Source: JAICMB01 sp049514735 (GTDB taxonomy: Bacteria; Acidobacteriota; Terriglobia; Bryobacterales; Bryobacteraceae). Taken from it: 24,244 nt of DNA. The DNA is taken from positions 1 to 24,244 of the forward strand of contig JBEKUT010000104.1 of assembly GCA_049514735.1 (NCBI GenBank), read 5' to 3'. The translations under genes were made by a program, and so were the position numbers. The notes beneath the pieces were generated by a model. It saw only the letters and a list, made by a program, of their open reading frames with translations. It was not told where the DNA came from and did not search any database. Shown piece by piece: positions 1-6,599 of the stretch (its first letter is position 1; the number at the start of each line of letters is the position of its first letter).

Positions 1-184
1 GTTCTACCCGGACTTCGCCTTGCGTACGGCGGGCGGTGACGTAAGCGTGGTCGCTCCATGGCAGAGCTACGTCCTTCAAGATCGCGAGGTGATCTCAGGT
101 CAGAACCCGTTCTCCGATCAAGCGCTTCTGAACCTTCTTCTACCGGCGCTCAATCGGAAGAAGGAGTCGGTTTCAGCGGCATAA
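1..184 (+). CDS. DJ-1/PfpI-type amidotransferase-like protein, 3' end
   Basis: This is the C-terminal 60 residues of a gene that starts before the window; the reading frame begins at base 2 and ends with TAA at 182-184. The visible part contains a Gly-Gly-Asp strand, then VVAPWQSYVLQDREVISGQN followed by PFSDQALLNLLLPAL. A 'D..(L/V)I(T/S)GQNP.S' segment near the C-terminus is characteristic of the DJ-1/PfpI (type 1 glutamine amidotransferase-like) family, where it follows the nucleophile-elbow Cys. That Cys would lie upstream of the window and cannot be checked. Members include proteases, chaperone/deglycase-like proteins and amidases, so the exact activity is open. The family call rests on this short tail only. 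Confidence 0.6.
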   Translation, partial: FYPDFALRTAGGDVSVVAPWQSYVLQDREVISGQNPFSDQALLNLLLPALNRKKESVSAA

Positions 185-467
185 GGGGGCTGGCCCGCCT
201 TTGGTGCGTTCGGCGGTTTTTCGCCGATGCCGCCTGAAAATCAGGCAAGTGTGGGCCACCCGCCCAGATGAGCGCTGTTCATCGGATTCGGAGTCGTCAA
301 TGAGCAGCGTACGAATCGAACAGAAGAGCTATGAGACGCCCCCGCGGGACGGGTTCACCGCCCGAGCGCTCGGGAAACGGCTTCGCTAAGAAGCTGCAAC
401 GTTTTGGGAGAATCCTTAAGTTCTCGAGCGAAAAAGCACTCGTCAGTTTCCGATTCGACGCCTGGCA
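185..467. other. intergenic region with a small perfect hairpin
   Basis: This spacer lies between the 3' ends of two convergent genes. I found no coding frame I would defend; a 62-codon plus-strand ORF at 201-389 has no recognisable protein features. A perfect 6-bp inverted repeat with a 3-base loop (GCCTGA-AAA-TCAGGC, 232-246) could end transcription from the upstream gene, but no T tract follows it. A weaker CGGCG/CGCCG pair lies just before it (211-226). Confidence 0.4.
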
Positions 468-1778
468 TTAGGAAACGGCGCTCTGGATCGCTTCCGCCAA
501 CGTCGGATGGATATGAACCGCGTCCCGAATTACCGACGCCGGCGCTTTCGCGTTCATGATGTCGATGTACATATGCACCAATTCGCCGCCCTCGGAGGCA
601 AGAACGGCCGCACCGAGAATCAGGCCGGTGTCTTCCTCAATTACCACTTTGATAAATCCTTCCGTCTCGCCGATCTCGATCGCTTTGCCGCTCCTGGACA
701 TATCGAAATGCGTCACGCGAATTTTGCGGCCTTGCTCGCGTGCCTCACGTTCCGTCATTCCAACGCGGCCTAGTTCGGGGTCGATGAACATCGCGTACGG
801 GGTCACGCGATCCGTGGTGCGTTTTCCATCGCCTGCGATTTGCGACTCCAGCACGCGATAATCGTCCCACGCAGTATGCGTCGACATCAGGCCGCCACGG
901 ATATCGCCAGCAGCCCAGATGCCGGGAACATTAGTCGCAAGCCGCTTGTCCACTTTCAGGATTCCACGATCCATTTCCACGCCGACGGTTTCCAAACCCA
1001 GGTCGTCCGTGTTCGGCCGCCGTCCGACGCCGATGAAGACGTGAGAAGCATCCAACTCGTCGATGGACTCAGGCTCACTGTTTAGGTGGAACTCGATGCC
1101 CTCGCGTTCCAGAACTTTCTGCATCGCCTCCGATACATCTTCGTCCTCGCGAGGCGCGATGCGCGGGCCGTGCTGCCAGATGGTGACGCGACTGCCCATG
1201 CGCCGGTAGAACTGGCCCATCTCCAGCCCGACATAACCGCCGCCAATCATGGCGAGGCTCTCGGGAAGTTCAAAATGATCCAGCCAGTTCTCGGATGTCA
1301 GATAGTCGATTTTCTCAAGGCCTTGGATTTTCGGAATCACGCTGCGCGTGCCGGTATCGAGTACTACCTGGTCCGCGGTCAAGACGCGGTCTCCAACGCT
1401 TATGGCGAAAGCCGATCCCTGCCGGCCGAGTAATCGTGCATGGCCCCGGATCAACTCCGGATTCTCGCTAAAGCGCCCAGCCAGACTACTCCGCCATTCC
1501 TCGACGATTCCGCGCGCGCGCTTGATCACGGCCGGAAAATCGACTTCGACAGTGGGAATGCGAATCCCGAAGTCGGCCGCTCTCCGCGCCAGATGCGCCA
1601 CTCGAGCCGATGCGATGGCCGCTTTCGTCGGAGTGCATCCGAAATTGATGCAGGAACCGCCCAGGTTCTTGCGCTCCGCCAGCGCCACTCGCCGGCCGGC
1701 CTTCGCTAAGGCTTCCGCCAACGGAATGCCGGCCTGGCCGCCGCCGATTATGAAAACGTCGTATTGAAGATCGCTCAC
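468..1778 (-). CDS. FAD-dependent pyridine nucleotide-disulfide oxidoreductase (Lpd/mercuric-reductase-like)
   Basis: A 436-residue class I flavoprotein disulfide oxidoreductase. The N-terminal Rossmann motif GGGQAG is followed by the redox pair C43/C48 in GGSCINFGCTPTKA. A second dinucleotide-binding site (MIGGGYVGLEMGQ) lies mid-protein, then the FAD site WAAGDIRGG, and the C-terminal dimerisation domain ends in HIHPTLAEAI, where H424 and E429 match the catalytic His-Glu dyad. All catalytic elements of an NAD(P)H:disulfide reductase are therefore present. It lacks the N-terminal heavy-metal domain and the C-terminal Cys pair of true MerA, so the best label is dihydrolipoamide-dehydrogenase/mercuric-reductase-like with unknown disulfide substrate. 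Its ATG overlaps the stop of the upstream ROK gene by 4 bases (ATGA), so it is probably translationally coupled and is the third gene of an operon with sthA. Confidence 0.85.
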   Translation of the reverse strand: MSDLQYDVFIIGGGQAGIPLAEALAKAGRRVALAERKNLGGSCINFGCTPTKAAIASARVAHLARRAADFGIRIPTVEVDFPAVIKRARGIVEEWRSSLAGRFSENPELIRGHARLLGRQGSAFAISVGDRVLTADQVVLDTGTRSVIPKIQGLEKIDYLTSENWLDHFELPESLAMIGGGYVGLEMGQFYRRMGSRVTIWQHGPRIAPREDEDVSEAMQKVLEREGIEFHLNSEPESIDELDASHVFIGVGRRPNTDDLGLETVGVEMDRGILKVDKRLATNVPGIWAAGDIRGGLMSTHTAWDDYRVLESQIAGDGKRTTDRVTPYAMFIDPELGRVGMTEREAREQGRKIRVTHFDMSRSGKAIEIGETEGFIKVVIEEDTGLILGAAVLASEGGELVHMYIDIMNAKAPASVIRDAVHIHPTLAEAIQSAVS

Positions 1779-2662
1779 GCCTGCTCCCGCAGGGCCATCA
1801 CCGCAGCGCCGATCACTGCCACTTCTTCACCCCCCGGCACGATCTCGAATACGTAGCCTTGTAGCGGGCTCATCTTGACCATCTCATGCAGGTATTGGTT
1901 CAGACGGTTGACGTCCACGTGACGCGCATGGTGACCGGTGATATAGAACTTGCCCGATCCCTCCATGTGGATGGAACTGGCGGTGGCCGCGGCCAGCGCG
2001 CGATGCCAGAGCTTCACAAAATCCTTGCAGCGCTGATCGCCCGCTGCGGCATTCTCGAAGATTTCGTCCGGCTCCATGTCGAGGAAACGCAGCCGCATGG
2101 CGCGGTGCCCCATGATGCCTTCCACGTGCCCCACTCCGCCGCAGCCGCAAAACTTCTCGGCCGGATCGAGCGAGACCACCATGTGTCCACCCTCCCAGAC
2201 GCCATCGCCGCTGGGATAAATGCCGAACCCGATTCCATGGCCGAGCGTCCAGACTCGAATCAGGCGATCCAGTTGCCCACGCCGCGCGGCCAATCCCGCC
2301 GCCACGATATCGGCGTCGTTATAAAGATGAACCGGCGCCGCGATGCCCGCCTCGCGCAATTCCGCGGAGAGCAGTTCCAGCATGCGGCATCCTTTCAACT
2401 GCTGCAGGTTGGGCGATTCCTCAATGACGCCGCCGCGAACGATGCCCGGCACTCCGATGCCGACCGCGTCGATGGCAGCGCCCTTGGCCACCGCCTCCAC
2501 CTGTTCCCGGATGGTGTGAGCGATCAGCTCCGCGGGCATACCCGCCAGTTCTTCCGCGCCCGCTTCGTCTTCGGGATAAACACGCAGGCCGCCAATCAGC
2601 TCGTGTTCTTCCACGATTCCGGTCGAGATCTGTTCCGCAGTTTTGATTCCTATGGCTCGCAT
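1775..2662 (-). CDS. ROK-fold protein, probably not a canonical sugar kinase
   Basis: A 295-residue ROK-family protein. The fold is supported by GIGVPG (69-73 region), LYNDAD with the candidate catalytic Asp D116, the second phosphate segment TLGHGIGFGI (139-148), and the zinc-site region EGGH(157-160)...CGCGGVGHVE(172-181). Two features are unusual. First, the N-terminal phosphate loop that reads D-x-G-G-T in ROK kinases is replaced by GIKTAEQIS. Second, the third zinc-binding Cys of CxCGxxGCxE is His179, giving an H/C/C/H ligand set. Family knowledge says ROK proteins are sugar kinases or sugar-responsive repressors; this one has no HTH and a damaged ATP site, so a sugar-binding or regulatory role is possible. 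It starts 3 bases after the sthA stop and overlaps the next gene by 4 bases. No clear Shine-Dalgarno precedes the ATG, consistent with coupling to sthA. Confidence 0.8.
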   Translation of the reverse strand: MRAIGIKTAEQISTGIVEEHELIGGLRVYPEDEAGAEELAGMPAELIAHTIREQVEAVAKGAAIDAVGIGVPGIVRGGVIEESPNLQQLKGCRMLELLSAELREAGIAAPVHLYNDADIVAAGLAARRGQLDRLIRVWTLGHGIGFGIYPSGDGVWEGGHMVVSLDPAEKFCGCGGVGHVEGIMGHRAMRLRFLDMEPDEIFENAAAGDQRCKDFVKLWHRALAAATASSIHMEGSGKFYITGHHARHVDVNRLNQYLHEMVKMSPLQGYVFEIVPGGEEVAVIGAAVMALREQA

Positions 2663-2665
2663 ATT

Positions 2666-4063
2666 TTAGACCGCGTTGAACTTCGACAGCTTGTTGAGAC
2701 CGTTGAACGCCGCCGCTTTGTAGCATTCCGCCAGCGTCGGATAGTTGAACACCGTATTGACGAAATAATCGACCGTGCCGCCGAGAATCATCACCGCCTG
2801 CCCGATGTGCAGGAGTTCGGAAGCGCCCTCGCCGATAATATGGACTCCCAGTATCAAGTGCGTTTCGCGGTGGAAGATTATTTTCAGCCGCCCGGTAGTG
2901 TCGCCGCGGATTTGTCCGCGGGCGATTTCCCGATAATATGCTACTCCGACTTCATAGGGGACATCCTCGTCGGTGAGTTGCTCTTCGGTCTTGCCGATGA
3001 AAGAGATCTCGGGAATCGTGTAGATGCCATATGGGTATGTCGCGGGGTTGGAATGAACCTCGATGCCGAACGCCTTGGCGGCCGCGATGCGCCCCTGTTC
3101 CATGGAGACAGACGCCAGGCTCGGAAAACCGATGACGTCGCCCACCGCGAAAACGTGCGGCTGACTGGTGCGGTAATCCGCGTCCACAGTGATGCGGCCG
3201 CGCGAATCGGATTCGATGCCGGCGGCCTTCAGGTTCAGCTCGTCCACGTTGCCCTGACGGCCCACCGCATAGAGCAGCGTATCGCCCGACAGCTTCTTAC
3301 GGCTCTCAAGATTCGCAACCACGGTGCCGCCCGGACCTTCTTCCACGCTCTGAACCTCTTCGTTGAGGCGCATGGTGACGCGGCTGTCCCGCAGATGATA
3401 AGAGAGCGCTTCCACCATCTCCTGGTCGGCGAACTCAAGCAGGCGCGGACGCTTCTCTACAAGAATTACGCGCACGCCCAGCGTAGCGAACATGCACGTG
3501 TATTCGACTCCGATGACGCCGCCGCCGACCACGATGAGGGTCTTCGGGATCTCCGGCATCAGCAGCACTTGATCGCTGTCGAGAATATTCCGTCCGTTGG
3601 TTGTAACCTTGGACGAAGTCGCCGGTTTCGTTCCGGTGGCAATGACCACAAATTCGGCGCCGTACTGTGACAGACCGCGCGAATTTTCAACCTGAATTGT
3701 TTTGGGATCTATGAAGCTCGCAATGCCGGTCAGCAGCTCGATATTATTGCGCGAGAGTTGCGCCGTGATGACGTCGATTTCCGTCTTGATCACATGTTGC
3801 ACGCGAAACGCCAGGTCGTTGACGGTGATCTTTTCCTTGACGCGGTAATTGGCGCCGTAGATGTTTTGATTGAGATAGCCGGAAAGGTGTAAGACCGCCT
3901 CCCGGATGGTTTTGCTGGGAATGGTGCCCGTGTTTATGCAGGTGCCGCCAATTACTTCGCGGCGTTCTACTACGGCGACGCGCTTCCCGGATTTCGCACC
4001 CTGGATGGCCGCCCGCTGCCCTGCCGGTCCGGACCCTATGACAACCAGATCGTAGGTCTGCAC
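2666..4063 (-). CDS. sthA: soluble (Si-specific) NAD(P)+ transhydrogenase
   Basis: A 465-residue cytosolic flavoprotein that transfers hydride between NADPH and NAD+, balancing the two pools. It has the FAD motif VVIGSGPAGQRAA at the N-terminus, the NAD(P) site VVGGGVIGVEY, and the second FAD site VFAVGDVIG. The diagnostic point is GGTCINTGTIPSKT (40-52): C42 is present but the second redox Cys of disulfide reductases is Thr47. The C-terminal motif is YPTLAECYKAAAFNGLNK rather than HPTxxE, so the catalytic His is also missing. Both changes are the hallmarks of SthA/UdhA against lipoamide dehydrogenase. Length matches the family. The start is GTG at 4061-4063; the first residues run straight into the Rossmann strand, so no longer start is needed. 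First gene of a three-gene operon. Confidence 0.9.
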   Translation of the reverse strand: MQTYDLVVIGSGPAGQRAAIQGAKSGKRVAVVERREVIGGTCINTGTIPSKTIREAVLHLSGYLNQNIYGANYRVKEKITVNDLAFRVQHVIKTEIDVITAQLSRNNIELLTGIASFIDPKTIQVENSRGLSQYGAEFVVIATGTKPATSSKVTTNGRNILDSDQVLLMPEIPKTLIVVGGGVIGVEYTCMFATLGVRVILVEKRPRLLEFADQEMVEALSYHLRDSRVTMRLNEEVQSVEEGPGGTVVANLESRKKLSGDTLLYAVGRQGNVDELNLKAAGIESDSRGRITVDADYRTSQPHVFAVGDVIGFPSLASVSMEQGRIAAAKAFGIEVHSNPATYPYGIYTIPEISFIGKTEEQLTDEDVPYEVGVAYYREIARGQIRGDTTGRLKIIFHRETHLILGVHIIGEGASELLHIGQAVMILGGTVDYFVNTVFNYPTLAECYKAAAFNGLNKLSKFNAV

Positions 4064-4069
4064 CTTAAA

Positions 4070-4075
4070 AGTATA
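4070..4075 (-). promoter_or_regulatory. -10 box for leaderless sthA transcript (predicted)
   Basis: Read on the minus strand, TATACT (five of six matches to TATAAT) lies exactly six bases (TTTAAG) before the GTG of sthA. That places the expected transcription start on the G of the start codon. No Shine-Dalgarno sequence lies between them. No good -35 hexamer is visible at 16-18 bases. Prediction from spacing only. Confidence 0.4.
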
Positions 4076-4170
4076 AGGGAACTGGCACTCGAAACGGGCG
4101 TTTCGTCACGCATTCGTTATCGGCGCCTGCGCCAGTAGATTCTGAAGCCGTGAAATAATCAGTGGGTTTG

Positions 4171-4247
4171 CGCTCCGTAACCGTCGCGGCTCTGCAACTC
4201 TGTCCAACCTTTTCAGAGTGTTACTGAGCCGCGCGCGTCAGCGAGCG
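4171..4247. repeat. nested palindrome between divergent operons
   Basis: Three inverted pairs are nested around one loop: CGCTC (4171-4175) with GAGCG (4243-4247); CGCGGCTC (4185-4192) with GAGCCGCG (4226-4233); and ACTCTG (4197-4202) with CAGAGT (4214-4219) around an 11-base loop. The segment is not coding. Its GC-rich 'CGCGGCTC' arms resemble the core of the interspersed repeats elsewhere in the window (CACGGCTCGG). It may be a palindromic repeat element or a structured RNA or regulatory site for the flanking sthA and response-regulator genes. Confidence 0.45.
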
Positions 4248-4352
4248 TAATGAATGCCGAGAGATTATCAAACCCTTTGTTACGGCTCGGAATGGCCGCA
4301 AGTTGCTCCTAATCCGGGGATGGAGCGATGCCGATAAGACTAGAGACCACGC

Positions 4353-5426
4353 ATGCGGGAACTACTTGCCGTACCGGCTCTACGAACGGAAGCGATCGAC
4401 ACGAATTTGAGCGTTTTCGATTGGCAGGCCGCCTCCGCAACGGTGCTAATCGTAGATAGCGAAGACATTAACCGGCGCCTGATGCGGGGGATTCTAAAAA
4501 CTTCCCCGTACCGGATATTGGAGTGTGCGCGGGCATCCGATGCGGTGCGCCTGATGGAAAGCGAAACAATCGATCTGATCATTGTGGATCTGGTGCTTCC
4601 TGAGATCGGCGGGCCGGCGTTTTGCCGTTTAGTAAAGGCGAACCGCAGGACGCAGTTGGTGCCGGTGCTGATGCTGACGAGCGTGCATGGAATCGAGAAC
4701 GAGATCGAGGGATTGACATCGGGCGCCGACGAGTTTCTATTGAAGCCGCTACACCCGGAAGTGGTCCGCACGCGAATCCGCACCATGTTGCGGAACAAGG
4801 CCATTATCGATTCGCTGGAAGAAGCGGAAACGATTCTATTCGCGCTGGCGCAGGCGATCGAAAGCCGCGACAAGTACACGGGCATGCACTGCGAGCGGTT
4901 GGCGGCCTTGAGCGTGAAGCTTGGGGAGGCGCTGGGAGTGTCCAAGCAGGAACTGGTGGCGCTTTATCGCGGCGGTTATCTGCACGACATCGGCAAGGTT
5001 TGCGTGCCGGACCGCATCCTGTTTAAGACCGGGAAACTGGACGGGCCGGAATGGGAGATTATGCGTCTGCACCCCATCCGCGGAGAAGAGATTTGCCGGC
5101 CGATGAGATCACTGACCCCAGTGCTGCCGATTATTCGCAATCACCACGAGAGGTGGGATGGCACGGGCTATCCGGACGGCCTGGAGGGCGAAAATATTCC
5201 TCTGTTGGCGCGAATTCTGCAGGTTGCGGATATCTACGATGCCTTGGTCACGCCTCGGCCCTATAAGCCGGCCATGACGCGCGACGAGGCGTTTCAAACG
5301 CTGGAGCAGGAAGTCCGGGCGGGCTGGCGGGACCCCGAACTGGTTCCCCTTTTCATTAATACAGTTCGTACGGAAATGAACGACTCGCTCGACAACATGA
5401 GGGTCGCACTGACCGGGACAGGGTAG
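4353..5426 (+). CDS. response regulator with REC and HD-GYP domains (c-di-GMP phosphodiesterase type)
   Basis: A 357-residue cytosolic protein. The receiver domain (about 30-148) shows the acidic cluster from D35, phospho-acceptor D79 in IIVDLVLPEIGG, T109 in MLTS and K131 in LLKPL. After a short helix linker, the HD-GYP domain (about 163-345) shows HD at 211-212 in GGYLHDIGKV, metal ligands H240 and H264/H265, and the signature WDGTGYPDG (GYP at 272-274). This is the RpfG-like architecture: phosphorylation by a partner histidine kinase would control hydrolysis of cyclic di-GMP. No kinase gene is adjacent, so the partner is unknown. The start ATG is preceded by only a weak ribosome site (GAGACC). 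It is divergent from sthA and followed 9 bases later by the uracil-DNA glycosylase gene, so the two may be cotranscribed. Confidence 0.9.
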   Translation: MRELLAVPALRTEAIDTNLSVFDWQAASATVLIVDSEDINRRLMRGILKTSPYRILECARASDAVRLMESETIDLIIVDLVLPEIGGPAFCRLVKANRRTQLVPVLMLTSVHGIENEIEGLTSGADEFLLKPLHPEVVRTRIRTMLRNKAIIDSLEEAETILFALAQAIESRDKYTGMHCERLAALSVKLGEALGVSKQELVALYRGGYLHDIGKVCVPDRILFKTGKLDGPEWEIMRLHPIRGEEICRPMRSLTPVLPIIRNHHERWDGTGYPDGLEGENIPLLARILQVADIYDALVTPRPYKPAMTRDEAFQTLEQEVRAGWRDPELVPLFINTVRTEMNDSLDNMRVALTGTG

Positions 5427-5435
5427 TATGGGCTG

Positions 5436-6155
5436 TTGGAACTTCGTGTTCTCGGAATCGACGATCTTCAGGAGCGAATTGTAGAGTGCCGCCTGTGTCC
5501 CCGTCTGGTCAAGTACCGGGAGGATGTAGCGCGGAATAAACGCCGGGCATATCGCGAGTGGGAGTATTGGGGCAAGCCTGTACCGGGGTTTGGAGATTCC
5601 CACGCACAGATTCTGCTGGTGGGTTTGGCCCCGGCGGCGCACGGAGCGAATCGAACGGGGCGCGTGTTCACGGGGGACCGGTCGGGGGATTTCTTATACA
5701 ACGCGCTGTATCAAGAAGGCTTCGCATCGCAGCCGCGGAGCGTTCAAAAGGACGATGGCCTGAGGCTTTCGAACGTGTATATTACGGCGGCGGTACGGTG
5801 CGCTCCTCCGGATAATAAGCCGACGCCGCAGGAAATCCTGACATGCCGGCAGTATATTCGGCGGGAGTTGGAATTGCTGACTTCGGTTCGGGTGGTGGTG
5901 GCGCTGGGAAAACTCGCGTTCGACGATTATCTGGCGATTTTGCAGAGCCGCGGGCTGATCGAACGGCGGTCGGCTTTCAAATTTGGGCACAATCTGGAAC
6001 ATACGATTGGGCCGGGGCAGCCGGTTTTGATTTCGTCCTATCATCCCAGCCAGCAGAATACGCAGACGGGAAAGTTGACGGAGGCTATGTTTCGCGCGGT
6101 GTTGAGGCGGGCGAGACAGGCAGCGACGCAGGCTGCTAAGCCCGATGGCGTGTAA
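5436..6155 (+). CDS. family 5 uracil-DNA glycosylase (UdgB type)
   Basis: A 239-residue DNA repair enzyme that removes uracil, and in this family also other deaminated bases, from DNA. The four cysteines expected to hold a 4Fe-4S cluster are C18 and C21 (VECRLCPRL) and C122 and C137. Motif GLAPAAHGANRTGRVFTGD (63-81) and the C-terminal motif HPSQQNTQTGKLT (from H203) are family-5 hallmarks; family 4 has GExPG instead. In motif 1 the position used as Asp/Glu base in other families is Ala, as is usual for UdgB. The start is TTG at 5436; the in-frame stop of the preceding gene at 5424-5426 leaves only CTG 5433 as an alternative. The 3' end overlaps the convergent lipoprotein gene by 20 bases. 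Confidence 0.88.
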   Translation: MELRVLGIDDLQERIVECRLCPRLVKYREDVARNKRRAYREWEYWGKPVPGFGDSHAQILLVGLAPAAHGANRTGRVFTGDRSGDFLYNALYQEGFASQPRSVQKDDGLRLSNVYITAAVRCAPPDNKPTPQEILTCRQYIRRELELLTSVRVVVALGKLAFDDYLAILQSRGLIERRSAFKFGHNLEHTIGPGQPVLISSYHPSQQNTQTGKLTEAMFRAVLRRARQAATQAAKPDGV

Positions 6156-6546
6156 CAAGGGCGGGCGAGACAGGGTCGAAAATGCGGCTTCTCGACTTAT
6201 CCACTATCTTCGGGACAACCGCTCCCTGCCGGTCACGGCTCGGAATGCGGCGCTCGTGATATGGCACATTTTCATGAAATTTCGCGGGGGCGTAGCTACC
6301 CTGCCAGGCGATATTCCCACTGCCCTCCATGGTGGGGTCCACCTTGTCGTTGGTGTACTCCGGTGAGAGTCCTGCGGTCTGATACTCCTTGGGCATTGAT
6401 TGGTATTCGGTAAAACCTGCCTCGGCGGGGCTGGTAGGGCCATGCGCGCCCTGGTCGACCCGATCCGTTTCGCGGCGTTCGGTACACCCGGCGAGGGCCG
6501 CAGCCAGGGCGAGAGCAGTTGCAGCGGCGAAAACTGTACGTTTCAT
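6136..6546 (-). CDS. small predicted lipoprotein with repeat-encoded C-terminus
   Basis: A 136-residue protein when started at ATG 6544-6546. The N-terminus MKRTVFAAATALALAAALAG ends in a lipobox with C21, so export and lipid attachment are predicted. The middle (about 22-98) is polar, rich in Glu, Pro and Tyr, with no domain I recognise. Residues 102-111 (PSRDRQGAVV) are encoded by a 28-bp sequence (6216-6243) that recurs exactly at 23845-23872, and the last residues run antisense into the end of the glycosylase gene. The native C-terminus may therefore have been replaced or extended by a repeat insertion. A longer ORF reaches back to 6834, but it crosses the divergent comEC start, and the signal sequence fixes the start at 6546. 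Function unknown. Confidence 0.6.
   Translation of the reverse strand: MKRTVFAAATALALAAALAGCTERRETDRVDQGAHGPTSPAEAGFTEYQSMPKEYQTAGLSPEYTNDKVDPTMEGSGNIAWQGSYAPAKFHENVPYHERRIPSRDRQGAVVPKIVDKSRSRIFDPVSPALVTRHRA
6216..6243. repeat. interspersed repeat core, copy 1
   Basis: These 28 bases (beginning CAACCGCTCCCTGCC and ending CACGGCTCGG) are identical to 23845-23872, about 17.6 kb away. Diverged relatives lie at 23963-23990 and at the window end. Here the copy lies inside the 3' part of the lipoprotein reading frame. Too short and unlike any insertion sequence I know. Confidence 0.8.
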
Positions 6547-6599
6547 GCTGGTAGGACGCATTTCACTGAGAATTCGATTCAGCGCCTCAACTACTTGAC

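Noticed and set aside
1886..3670. 594-codon open frame on the plus strand
   Set aside because: It is antisense to the ROK and sthA genes, crosses their boundary, and has no recognisable protein features; long antisense frames are common in GC-rich DNA.
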